A DNA stretch of 64,000 bases, taken from Edaphobacter modestus. GTDB lineage: Bacteria > Acidobacteriota > Terriglobia > Terriglobales > Acidobacteriaceae. The notes below the pieces were generated by a model. It did no database searches. It was given only the letters and a program-made list of their open reading frames with translations, and had not been told where the DNA came from. The position numbers and the translations under genes were made by a program. This document shows, piece by piece, positions 8,628 to 17,471 of the stretch; position 1 is the stretch's first letter, and each line of letters starts with the position of its first letter. The stretch lies in contig NZ_SHKW01000001.1 of the NCBI RefSeq assembly GCF_004217555.1, positions 6,014,001 through 6,078,000 of the forward strand. The letters are read 5' to 3'.

Positions 8628-9471
8628 AATAGGTGTGACCTTGGAGATGATCAAGTGGGAACACTCGATTTTCGCGCTGCCGTTCGCTTTAACCGCTGCG
8701 ATGCTAGCAGCATCGGGCAGGCCTCGCATCTCTCAGGTTTTCTGGATTGTTGTTTGCATGGTCTTCGCCAGATCCGCGGGCATGGCGTTCAATCGCTGGG
8801 CAGACGCCGAACTCGATGCAAAAAACCCTCGGACCAGAATGCGCGCAATTCCTGCAGGTCAGTTATCGAAAGGCTTTGTCGGTAGCTTCACGATCGTAGC
8901 TTCCTTACTATTTGTGATCGCTGCCTCGCAACTGAACCGGCTGACTCTTCTGTTGGCACCGGCTGAACTTGGACTCATTTTGTTCTACTCTTACACCAAG
9001 CGGTTCACTCGCTGGTCGCATTTGGTTCTGGGTCTTACACTGGGCTCCGCACCGACAGCGGCCTGGATCGCGATCCGCGGGACTCTCGATCTCAGAATTT
9101 TAGTATTGACCTTGATGGTCCTCTGCTGGGTAGGAGGATTCGATACTCTTTACGCCTGCCAGGATGCGGAGCATGATCGAAAGGAAGGACTGAATAGCTT
9201 GCCTGCTGCGATTGGTGTTACAAAAGCGTTTTGGTTGGCGAGGGTTTTACACGTTGCAATGTTCGCCCTAGCACTTTGGCTCATTCACCTCTTCGCATTG
9301 GGTCCGCTCGCCTGGGCTGGAGTCTTTATCGTCGCCGCACTGCTTCTCTATGAACATTCGATTGTATCTCCCGGCGACCTGACTAGAATGAACGTCGCTT
9401 TTTTCACGATGAATGGCGTTATCTCCATCGTCTTTTTTGTATTTGTTGCAGCCGCCATTCTGACAAGATAA
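8611..9471 (+). CDS. UbiA-family aromatic prenyltransferase (MqnP/UbiA-like)
   Basis: This 286-residue integral membrane enzyme has about eight helices. It carries both Asp-rich motifs of the superfamily: NRWADAELDAKNPRT near residue 62 and DTLYACQDAEHDRKEG near 178, which bind prenyl diphosphate through Mg2+. The N-terminal IKWEHSIFALPFALT is typical of the 4-hydroxybenzoate/MqnP branch acting in ubiquinone or futalosine-pathway menaquinone synthesis. Its place in a two-component operon facing a polyprenyl synthase gene is unusual for a housekeeping quinone gene. I infer a role in modifying a quinone or similar acceptor for the neighbouring respiratory genes. Substrate uncertain. Confidence 0.85.
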   Translation: MQTLHKIGVTLEMIKWEHSIFALPFALTAAMLAASGRPRISQVFWIVVCMVFARSAGMAFNRWADAELDAKNPRTRMRAIPAGQLSKGFVGSFTIVASLLFVIAASQLNRLTLLLAPAELGLILFYSYTKRFTRWSHLVLGLTLGSAPTAAWIAIRGTLDLRILVLTLMVLCWVGGFDTLYACQDAEHDRKEGLNSLPAAIGVTKAFWLARVLHVAMFALALWLIHLFALGPLAWAGVFIVAALLLYEHSIVSPGDLTRMNVAFFTMNGVISIVFFVFVAAAILTR

Positions 9472-9515
9472 ATCGCTTCGGGTAGAGTTCGTGTCTCCAA
9501 AGAGGAGGAGAAGCG

Positions 9516-9953
9516 TTGAATCATGCGCTGGTCGCGCGAATATTGCTGTCTATTCTCTGCGCGCTTCAGGGACTCGCCACGCTTGCCATCGATCTTAACC
9601 GGACCCATGCGACCAATCCCACCTGGACAGGGCATGCACGATTCCATGTCGTATGGCAGACCATCACAGTTACGCTCCCTGCAGGTGTGGAATTCATCCT
9701 GATCTGGTCTCACGGCCTCCCGAGGGCGGATGGCTTTTATATAGCTTGTCTCCTTACCTCACTCTCTCCTCTTGCCTTTCTTTTCGCGTTGACAACGCGA
9801 AGGATTTACGGTGGAACGTTGTCCGATCCCAATGGCATTCCTCCGGTGCAGTTGGCGTGTTGCGGCCGAGCGCTCTCTATTGATATGAACCTCACCGCGA
9901 TTATCATAGCCTTGGCTTGTATCGCAGTCATTATCGTGATTTACCGGGCGTAG
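9516..9953 (+). CDS. Small membrane protein with HATNPxWxGHARFHxVWQ motif
   Basis: A 145-residue protein with four hydrophobic helices. The stretch THATNPTWTGHARFHVVWQ after the first helix is rich in His and Trp and looks like a family signature, possibly a metal or heme site. The start is a TTG at 9516, chosen because an AGAGGAGGAG ribosome site lies just before it and no in-frame ATG is nearby. It follows the UbiA gene by 44 bases and is probably in the same operon. Function unknown. Confidence 0.7.
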   Translation: MNHALVARILLSILCALQGLATLAIDLNRTHATNPTWTGHARFHVVWQTITVTLPAGVEFILIWSHGLPRADGFYIACLLTSLSPLAFLFALTTRRIYGGTLSDPNGIPPVQLACCGRALSIDMNLTAIIIALACIAVIIVIYRA

Positions 9954-10061
9954 AACGAGGAGAATGTATTCTCCCGAAAGTACTGCAATGCCCATAATGG
10001 AGTTATCTCTTCTGCTTTGGCTATCGATATGTTGGCAATCAGTATGATTCCGCGCTTGTAC

Positions 10062-10077
10062 ATGAACGAATTGTCAT
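10062..10077 (-). promoter_or_regulatory. Island box 3 (ATGACAATTCGTTCAT on minus strand)
   Basis: On the plus strand this reads ATGAACGAATTGTCAT. It ends 72 bases before the second response regulator start at 10149, in reverse orientation to box 2 relative to its gene. That supports a protein-binding site rather than a promoter hexamer. Confidence 0.6.
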
Positions 10078-10148
10078 CTCGAACTAAGGGATTGTGGAGA
10101 GAATCTTAATCATTTAGAAACCTGACGCGGCGTAGTTTGGAACTAACC

Positions 10149-10826
10149 ATGAATGTTCTAGTCATCGAAGATGATCGGAAAATCTCGAGTCTCCTTGAGC
10201 GCGGACTCAGTGAACATGGGCACCGAGTGTCTATCGCGGGCAACGGGCGAGAAGGCGCTGAGATGATGGTGGGCGGAGGGTACGATGTTGCTCTGCTGGA
10301 TATTCTTTTGCCTGGAATAGATGGTCTCGCAGTATTGGAGCGGGTACGGGCTAAACGCTGTAAGACGGCGATTATGATGTTGACCGCAGTAGATACCGTG
10401 CCAAAGGTTCTTGAGGCGTTTGATTTAGGAGCTGACGACTACCTGGTCAAGCCATTCCTGTTGGAGATTCTTCTGGCTCGCTTGACCGCGATTGCCAGAC
10501 GCGGGCAATCCCCGGCCCCTCCCTTACTTCAGGTCGGGGATCTCATCCTGGATCGTAGTCGTCGATCCGTCCGGCGGAATGGGAGGTCTATTCATATGAC
10601 ACGGAAGCAGTTTGATCTGCTCGAATTGCTCATGCGTCGCAGTGGCCTGGTCGCGACTCGAGAGGATCTGGTTGAGGCGGCTTGGGGATACCTGGCCGAT
10701 GTGAAAGACAATACGTTGGATGTATATGTTCATGGTCTCAGATCAAAACTTGAACTACAGTCCTATCAGCAGCAAATCACGATCCGTACAGTTCATGGGA
10801 CAGGCTATATGTTAGTGACTGAATGA
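10149..10826 (+). CDS. OmpR-family two-component response regulator (second)
   Basis: The 225-residue regulator starts MNVLVIEDDRKIS. It has a receiver domain with phospho-acceptor Asp in VALLDILLPGIDG (about residue 51), Lys in YLVKPFL, and a winged-helix domain ending TIRTVHGTGYMLV. ATG 10149 is preferred over an in-frame TTG four codons upstream. The partner kinase begins ten bases after its stop. It resembles CusR/CopR-type regulators of metal or envelope stress responses, which fits the efflux genes further along the window, but no direct target is visible. Confidence 0.87.
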   Translation: MNVLVIEDDRKISSLLERGLSEHGHRVSIAGNGREGAEMMVGGGYDVALLDILLPGIDGLAVLERVRAKRCKTAIMMLTAVDTVPKVLEAFDLGADDYLVKPFLLEILLARLTAIARRGQSPAPPLLQVGDLILDRSRRSVRRNGRSIHMTRKQFDLLELLMRRSGLVATREDLVEAAWGYLADVKDNTLDVYVHGLRSKLELQSYQQQITIRTVHGTGYMLVTE

Positions 10827-10836
10827 ATACAACATA

Positions 10837-12276
10837 ATGCGATCTCTCTCCGTCCGAGCCAAACTTACGCTGTGGTATTTGGCTGTCATATCGACGGCCC
10901 TCCTTTTGTTTGGCCTGCTCACGTTTGGAGCATTGCGCTATGCCCTCCTCAAGGTGAAACAAGCGACCCTGAACCGACGCGAACATCGGCTGATCCTTTA
11001 TCTGGAACAGAACAGGCAGAAGCACGCGCTCGCTCCGCTCTCGGAGCAGCTAGCAAGCTATGCACTGATCACTCACGAAGGAAATCTATTCCAGATCAGA
11101 GATCTTCGAGGTAGCCTGATTTTTCCGTTTAGCCCGGCAGCGGCAGCCTGGTTGTCGCACCCCGCTGCAGAATGTGCCCCACCGGTCTTCAGGGATGTGA
11201 TCGTGGAGGGGCAACCAGTGACGGTGGTGTGCCACACAATCTTGCTGGACGGACAGCCGGTCATGCTCTACATCGGCGGATCGCTCGAAGAGGATATGTA
11301 CATTCTCAGCACCTACCAGAAGACACTTCTATTTCTGCTTCCTTGTCTTCTTGGGCTATCTGCGGTCGGCGGGTATTTTTTGAGTAGGCGCGCGATGCGT
11401 CCGGTCGATCTGATGACGAAGGCCGCTTTAGAGATTGGAATTGGCAACCTCTCCTCGCGGCTACCCATCCCCTCGGCGCGGGACGAGATATGGTCGTTGG
11501 CAATAGCGTGGAACCAACTGCTGGACCGTCTGGAGGGTGCCGTCTCACGGCTGAGTAAATTCTCTGCCGACGCTTCGCATGATCTGCGAACGTCTATTAC
11601 CGTAATTCTGGCCACAGCACAGGTCTCGCTCGATCGACGTCGCTTGGAGGAAGAATATCGAAGCGATCTCGAGCGCATCGTTAGTGAATGCCGAATCGCC
11701 TCGACCCTGTTGGATGCCCAGTTATCATTGGCGCGAAGCGGTAATTTCATTCACGAGGTCGCATTCCAGAGAGTTAATGTCACAGAGCTAGTGGTCGCGG
11801 GTTGCCGTCGCGTCGAGGATCTTGCAGAATCCAGCGGAATCATCCTGGATTGGAAACTGCCTGCAGATGATCTCTTTGTGGAGGGCGATGAGTTGTTGCT
11901 GCAAAGACTGTTAGGAATTCTTCTGGACAATGCGATCAAATATACGCCGGCGCAAGGTGAGATTCTTGTCGAAGTCTGCGGGACACAGTCAGAGGTCTTC
12001 TTGACCGTCCGCGACACCGGTATCGGGATGTCCGAGGATGTACGCCAGCATATCTTTGACCGGTTCTATCAAGCCGACCTTAGGGAACGAAGGAATCTGG
12101 CTGGCAGCGGATTGGGCCTGTCCATTGCCAAGTGGATAGCCGAGGCGCATCGGGTCGAGTTCGTAGTGGAGAGTACGCCGATGAAGGGCTCCGAATTCCA
12201 GATCCGGTTTCCCGCTGCCGCTTCTCTGCACTCTGGAGATACCGTCCGGACAGAGTATTCTCTGACGCTCCCGTAG
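10837..12276 (+). CDS. Two-component sensor histidine kinase (second, CusS-like layout)
   Basis: This 479-residue kinase has two membrane helices (about 10-32 and 163-183), a periplasmic domain of about 130 residues, HAMP and ATPase domains (N-box LLDNAIKYTP, G1 RDTGIGM, F-box FDRFYQ, G2 GSGLGLSIA). The H-box is SADASHDLRTSITVI with His near residue 248. The usual HDLRTPL Pro is replaced by Ser, a position that affects phosphatase balance in related kinases. It follows its regulator by ten bases. Two Cys-flanked stretches in the sensor domain (AAECAPP, VVCHT) could form a disulfide or bind a ligand. Confidence 0.87.
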   Translation: MRSLSVRAKLTLWYLAVISTALLLFGLLTFGALRYALLKVKQATLNRREHRLILYLEQNRQKHALAPLSEQLASYALITHEGNLFQIRDLRGSLIFPFSPAAAAWLSHPAAECAPPVFRDVIVEGQPVTVVCHTILLDGQPVMLYIGGSLEEDMYILSTYQKTLLFLLPCLLGLSAVGGYFLSRRAMRPVDLMTKAALEIGIGNLSSRLPIPSARDEIWSLAIAWNQLLDRLEGAVSRLSKFSADASHDLRTSITVILATAQVSLDRRRLEEEYRSDLERIVSECRIASTLLDAQLSLARSGNFIHEVAFQRVNVTELVVAGCRRVEDLAESSGIILDWKLPADDLFVEGDELLLQRLLGILLDNAIKYTPAQGEILVEVCGTQSEVFLTVRDTGIGMSEDVRQHIFDRFYQADLRERRNLAGSGLGLSIAKWIAEAHRVEFVVESTPMKGSEFQIRFPAAASLHSGDTVRTEYSLTLP

Positions 12277-12664
12277 CCGAACTCAACGCCAGAGTATAGA
12301 GCGAGAAGAATGCTGCCCGGCTCGTGTTTAGCTCATAAGGGGCTGTGTCGATCGTTAATCATGCCTTAAGAAGACCTTGCATCTTTTCTAAGAAATGAGT
12401 GCCTTCACTCTGTCTTAGCCCAACAACTCAAGACGCAATTGGGGGCAATCCGATCACGACCGTTCACAGACGCAGAACAAATGGATCACCTCTGAAATCA
12501 ATATGTTTGATGCATCGACGAACAAATGAGCATCGGCCGGAATCTATTCGGTCTTGTGCTAATCGTGCCGCCTCACGCATGAGGAAGTAACACTGCATTC
12601 ATCCTCGCTAGCTACTTTTGCGGAACAGACATCAACACCGCAGATGATCCTCAGGAGGATAGTT
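12277..12664 (+). other. Intergenic region before the TonB receptor gene
   Basis: I see no credible gene in this gap. It should hold the receptor promoter. A degenerate relative of the island box may lie at 12518-12533 (ACGAACAAATGAGCAT, about three mismatches). The AGGAGGA ribosome site at its right end sets the TTG start of the next gene. Confidence 0.4.
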
Positions 12665-15197
12665 TTGAAAAACACTTTGAGTGCGCGTTGGTTTCGACTA
12701 TTCACAATCTGCTTTGTCCTGTGCCTCTACACAATCGTTCCAGCTTCTCTTCTCGCCCAGCTATCCAGTTCGATCACCGGGACAGTGCTGGATCCCAGTG
12801 GCGGCGCTCTGCCCAAGGCCACCGTCATTATCCGTGGCGCGTCTGGCAGTGTCAGCAAACAAGCCAGCACCGACGGCCAGGGCCGGTTCTCGGTCGATGG
12901 ACTGTCCGCCGGCATATATACGGTGGAAGTGACATCCCAAGGATTCGTAAACGCCACGCGCACCGGCGTGCGGGTCACTGCGGGACAGCCATTGAATGTT
13001 TCGTTTCAATTGGCCGTTGGAAATGTATCCCAGCAAGTTACCGTTTCAGCGGCAGACTCTGACTCAGTTGCGGTCCAACTATCGCCGATACAGACGCCCC
13101 TCGATACCGAATCCCCGCGATCCGAGTTCGGCACCGAGTATATTAAGCAATTCTCCTCGCCAGTCTCTGACTACGGCACTGTTTTACAGATGGCGCCGGG
13201 GACTTTCAGCATCAGTCCGAATGGAATCGGCCTCGGCCAGGATAAGACCTACTTTCGCGGCTTCGCCGATGGCAACTACGACATCACCTGGGACGGCATC
13301 CCCTTCAACGACACCAACGGCCCCACACATCACTCCTGGGCCTTTTTCCCTTCGCAATGGCTCGGCGGCATCGACTTCGACCGCAGCCCTGGTACCGCTT
13401 CCACGGTAGGTCCCACACCTTTCGGCGGCTCTATCAACCTGCTCTCCAAGGACGTTCCCGACCAGCAGTCCCTTCGCACTTCCGTCGCCTATGGTTCGTT
13501 CAACACCCTCCTGTTAGACGGTCAATACGATTCCGGTCCAATCCTCGGCAACAGCAAGGCAGGCCTTTCGCTCGATCTACAGCGCCTTACCTCTGATGGC
13601 TTCCAGACCTTCAACCATCAGCAGCGCGTAGCTGGTGACGTGAAGCTACAGTACAAGTTCTCCGACAAGCTCGTCCTCACGGGCTACAGCGGCTGGGTGA
13701 TGCTGGACAACAATACGCCCAACACGGTGGCCCCTACCCGAGCCCAGGTCGCCGCATTCGGCTACAACTTCCTCCTGAACAACGATCCCACAAGCCCTTA
13801 CTATTATGGCTATAACGGCTATCATCTTCCCACAAACTTCGAATACGTCGGCCTTCTCTCGGATCTCGGCCATGGGTGGAAGCTGGATTTAAAGCCGTAC
13901 ACCTATAGCTATAAAAATCACCAGTGGTATACCACCCCTCCCATCAAGACCCCGACAGGGGGAGTCAATCCCACCTTCTGCTCGACTCCTGTCAGCGGCA
14001 TCCTTCCCTGCGCCTCCGACCAGCTCAACGGATACCACAAGTATGGTGAGGTCAGCTCGGTCAGCCAGACCTCGGCCTATGGCGTTTTCACCGCCGGTAT
14101 CTGGTACGAATGGGCCTCCACCAATCGTTATCTCTATCCCACCGACCCGTTCACCCGGGCTTTCGGAAGTCTGCCCAGCTATCGCGAATACTTCACGACC
14201 AGTTCCTATCAGCCATTCACGGAGTACTCCTACAGGGCTATTACCCGGCTTACGCTCACCGGTGGATTCAAGTACGCCTACTATGCCCAGGACTTTACCC
14301 AATACCCCGACAACGGCAAAACGATCGGTACTCCGCCCGCCGGCGCGTCCTCCGTCTTCAATCATGCCGGCTACAGCTCTCCTCTTCCGGACGCTCCGTC
14401 AACTACCGCATTCTGCCGAACTGGTCCGCCTACGCCCAGTTCGCTCAGGGCAGCGTCATTCCACCCAGCAGCGTCTTCGACGTCAAGTCAGGAGCGGTTG
14501 AGACCCTGCCCAAGCCTGCTCGCACCACCGCCTATCAGGCTGGTACCGTGCTCAAACTCAAGCGAGTCATGTTCGACGGCGATGTCTATCGCATCAAGTT
14601 TCAGAACGCCTATACCAGCTTTACTCCGCCCAACGGAGCCCCCATTTATTTCCTCAACCCCGACTCCGTCACCATAGGTGGCGAATTGGAGACTAACATC
14701 TCCCTCACTCGCGGCCTCAGCCTTTACGCCAACGGGAGCGTAGGCCGCGCCCAGTACACTGGCGCCGGCGTTCCCTCTGGCCTCTGGTGGCGAACACTCC
14801 CTCCTACACCCAGGGCCTCGGACTCACCTACCAGCAGCGCAACTTCGACCTTGGCATCTTTCAGAAGCGCATTGGTCCCATGTGGAACGACAACAAGTCT
14901 TATCACAACCAGGTCGCGATCGATCCCTTTACGATGGTGAATCTTTTCCTCAACTACACCGTCCGCAACAACACCCTCTTTGATCAAACCAAGATCGGCT
15001 TGAGCTTCAATAATCTCTTGAACTCAGAAAATACCATCGGAGTCACTCCAGCGAATGCCGCCGTGCCCGTCTCGATAGGCGGTGTTAACTCGACCTATCT
15101 TGCAAGCACCACCTCAGCAGGCGGCGATCTGCTGACGCTCACGCCAGGTCGGAGCGTGATGCTTTCCGTGACCTTCGGCCTTCAGCGAAAACGATAG
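12665..15197 (+). pseudogene. TonB-dependent receptor with two frameshifts
   Basis: The gene starts at TTG 12665, six bases after an AGGAGGA site, and encodes a signal peptide, a carboxypeptidase-regulatory-like domain (SSSITGTVLDPSGGALP onward) and a plug/barrel receptor (TYFRGFADGNYDITWDGIPF). The reading frame breaks near 14390: after NHAGYSSPLPD the homologous text continues in the next frame as SVNYRILPNWSAYAQFAQG. It breaks again near 14788, passing from GAGVPSGLW to VANTPSYTQGLG, then runs to the proper barrel end VMLSVTFGLQRKR. Both breaks look like single-base losses in short C or G runs. The rest is undamaged, so recent inactivation and sequencing error are both possible. It would import a siderophore, metal complex or other large ligand across the outer membrane. 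Confidence 0.82.
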
Positions 15198-15306
15198 AAA
15201 CGTTCAAATGCTCGGCTTCGAGCCCGGCGAGTGATTCACAAACTTATAGCGACTGTACTGTTTCAGATCGCCTGTCTTTGCCAGATGCAAAGAGAAAGTC
15301 CAAACC

Positions 15307-15774
15307 ATGGGCATGCCAATCGCCGCACTCAAGGTTGTCCGCCTCATCCATCTCTACCTCGGCGTCTTTATAGCACCAGCTATAGTGTTCTTTGCGTTCA
15401 CCGGTGCATTACAAACCCTCTCGCTCCACGAGAGCTCTAAGGGCAGCACCTACAAGCCCGCACACTGGATCATCGTGTTGGCCCAACTTCACAAAAAGCA
15501 GACCACCGAACGGCCTGCGAGCAAGGTTCAGCAGCCGGCCACCTCTTCCTTAGCAAGTAAAGCCGGTGGGCCAGAAAGGACCGGGAGTTCGGAAAAGGGT
15601 CCAGCCCATCACCCACTTTCCCTGAAGATCTTCTTCTTGGTCGTTAGCGTCGGCCTATTTGCTTCTACGGCTACCGGCCTTTACATGTCGTACAAGTACT
15701 GCCGCAGGAAGGTACTCTTAGCAATTGTTTTTATCGCGGGCATCGTCGTTCCAATCTGTCTCACTTTAGCTTAG
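15307..15774 (+). CDS. PepSY-associated-type small membrane protein
   Basis: A 155-residue protein with an N-terminal helix in RLIHLYLGVFIAPAIVFFAF, a polar and Pro/Ser-rich linker (about residues 60-100) and two C-terminal helices. The opening motif is that of PepSY-associated membrane proteins, which accompany siderophore uptake or ferric reductases. Its place directly after a TonB receptor gene fits an iron or metal uptake role. The full PepSY domains of larger relatives are absent, so this is a shortened form. Confidence 0.65.
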   Translation: MGMPIAALKVVRLIHLYLGVFIAPAIVFFAFTGALQTLSLHESSKGSTYKPAHWIIVLAQLHKKQTTERPASKVQQPATSSLASKAGGPERTGSSEKGPAHHPLSLKIFFLVVSVGLFASTATGLYMSYKYCRRKVLLAIVFIAGIVVPICLTLA

Positions 15775-15898
15775 GAGATTCAATCGATGAACGTATGAAC
15801 AATCGATCTCACTTCTTCGACTGGCCGCGGCGTGGATCTAGCCATGTGGAGGATCCAACCAATACCACTTCAGCCCCAACGCGAGAGGATTTTAGTCT

Positions 15899-16648
15899 GT
15901 GAACATTATTAGGCCTATTTCTATCTGCTTGATGCTTTCTTCATGTGTGGTTGTACAGTCTCAGTCGGAGAAGCCTACGGCAGCGACTCCGAAACCGGCG
16001 AAGACGGCGTATTACGTCGATAGCGCATTGCTGGACGTAGGGGTGTTCCTCCCGGAGCCGCCAGCGGTGGACTCAGCTTTGACTAAGGCAGAGTTGGCGG
16101 AGTTGCACCGCATCGAGCGGGTGCGGACGCCGGAGCCGATGGCAAAGGCACTGGCAGACGAAGGCGAGGAGAATATGTTCGTCTTCAAGACAGTCTTTGG
16201 TCCGGGCTTTACAGCGGAGGCGCTGCCAGTTACGGCGGCCCTGGGCGTGCATGTGAAGAATGAGCAGAGCGTGGTAGGAAACCAGCTTAAGCATTCTTAT
16301 CAGCGCCCACGGCCATATCAAACCGACACTACCCTTCATCCTGTGTGCGCGCTAAAAACGGAGCATGATTCTTACCCAAGTGGACATGGGATGACCGGTT
16401 ACCTGGAAGCGTTTACTTTGGCGGAGATCGTTCCGGACAAGCGAACTGAGATACTGGCGCGCGCAGACGACTATGCGTTAAACCGTTTAGTGTGCGGAGT
16501 GCATTACCCCAGTGACATCGAGGCAAGCCGCAGGGTAGCGTATGTGGTGTTCGGTTACATGCTGGCTACGCCAAGGTTTCAACGAGACCTGGCCGCAGCG
16601 CGGGAAGAGATCCGAGCAAAACTTGGTTTAGCGAGGAACAAAAATTAA
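15899..16648 (+). CDS. Secreted class A-type acid phosphatase (PAP2 superfamily)
   Basis: This 249-residue protein has an N-terminal signal peptide (cleavage near residue 22) and all three parts of the PAP2 phosphatase signature: KHSYQRPRPY near residue 140, SYPSGHGM near 161 and VCGVHYPSDIEA near 199, where the two His act in phosphate transfer. Order and spacing fit PhoN-type nonspecific acid phosphatases releasing phosphate from organic esters in the periplasm. The start is a GTG at 15899 after a GAGAGGA stretch. It could be co-transcribed with the PepSY gene 125 bases upstream. Confidence 0.85.
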   Translation: MNIIRPISICLMLSSCVVVQSQSEKPTAATPKPAKTAYYVDSALLDVGVFLPEPPAVDSALTKAELAELHRIERVRTPEPMAKALADEGEENMFVFKTVFGPGFTAEALPVTAALGVHVKNEQSVVGNQLKHSYQRPRPYQTDTTLHPVCALKTEHDSYPSGHGMTGYLEAFTLAEIVPDKRTEILARADDYALNRLVCGVHYPSDIEASRRVAYVVFGYMLATPRFQRDLAAAREEIRAKLGLARNKN

Positions 16649-16669
16649 GCGGAAGGACTGCGGGCCAAA

Positions 16670-17315
16670 TGAGCTGAACACGGTGATCCGGCTCTGGCCT
16701 GACGGGCCCCCAGTAGCCTGCCCGACGTTGGGCCGGAAATCACCTTCGGTAGCCCGGCTGTCTTCGGTCCCGAGACCGTCATGCTGCGCAATGTTTCGGA
16801 CCCGAGCTTCACCGTATTCACGCCTGACCCGGCCAAGGCCAATGGCGCCGGCATCATCGTCTGCCCCGGCGGCGTCTGGCGGGTTCTGGCCTGGGAGCAT
16901 GAGGGGATCACTCCGGTGCGCTGGCTGGCGGCGCGCGGCTACACGGCCTTCCTGCTGAAATACCGGGTGCGGGGCACCCCGCCCGATCCGGCCGAGTACG
17001 CCGAGAACGTGGCCAAGAGGTTCGCCGGCATTCCGGCCGTAATTCCCGGCGCCAAGGCGCCCCGCGCACTGGCCGATGGGCTGCCCGATGAGAGCATCCC
17101 CGCGCCCGGGAAATCGCCGGCGACGACGGCCGTCCCGCGGTCGAGATCGTCCGCGAGCGAGCCGCCGAATGGGGCGTCAAGCCGGATCGGATTGGCATGG
17201 TCGGCTTTTCCGCCGGCGCCTTTTTGGCCACCGACCTCGCGATGGAACCGCGCGGCGCACCGTTGGCCTTCATCGCGCCGATCTATGGCGGCGAGACCAG
17301 GGCCGCCCCGTGTCG
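16670..17315 (+). pseudogene. Decayed alpha/beta-hydrolase (acyl-esterase-like) fragment, GC-rich
   Basis: Pieces of one protein are spread over three frames. VIRLWPDGP starts near 16683. PDVGPEITFGSPAVFG through the oxyanion-type PGGVWRVLAWEHEG runs from about 16720 to 17095. DRIGMVGFSAGAFLATDLA, with the nucleophile elbow GFSAG, runs to about 17310, where homology stops at GGETRA. At least two frameshifts and a missing C-terminus, with the catalytic Asp and His lost, make it non-functional. The stretch is visibly richer in GC than its neighbours, suggesting acquisition from a high-GC donor. It resembles BD-FAE/xylan-esterase-type hydrolases. Confidence 0.7.
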
Positions 17316-17471
17316 TCGTTGAAAACTGCCCCGACTGCTGCTCGCTCTGTCTTCGAAAAACAACGAAAGCAACGACAACAAAAAAAACATAGATTGCGCA
17401 GGTTGAGACGGTCACTCTGTATCAGGTCTAAACGCGTCGAACAAACCTCTACGTCCCAAGGCGTGTCAAAA

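Noticed and set aside
9959..9974. Palindrome GGAGAATGTATTCTCC just after the 145-residue membrane protein
   Set aside because: A single copy with a two-base loop and no T-run. I cannot tell an operator from chance, so it is not called.
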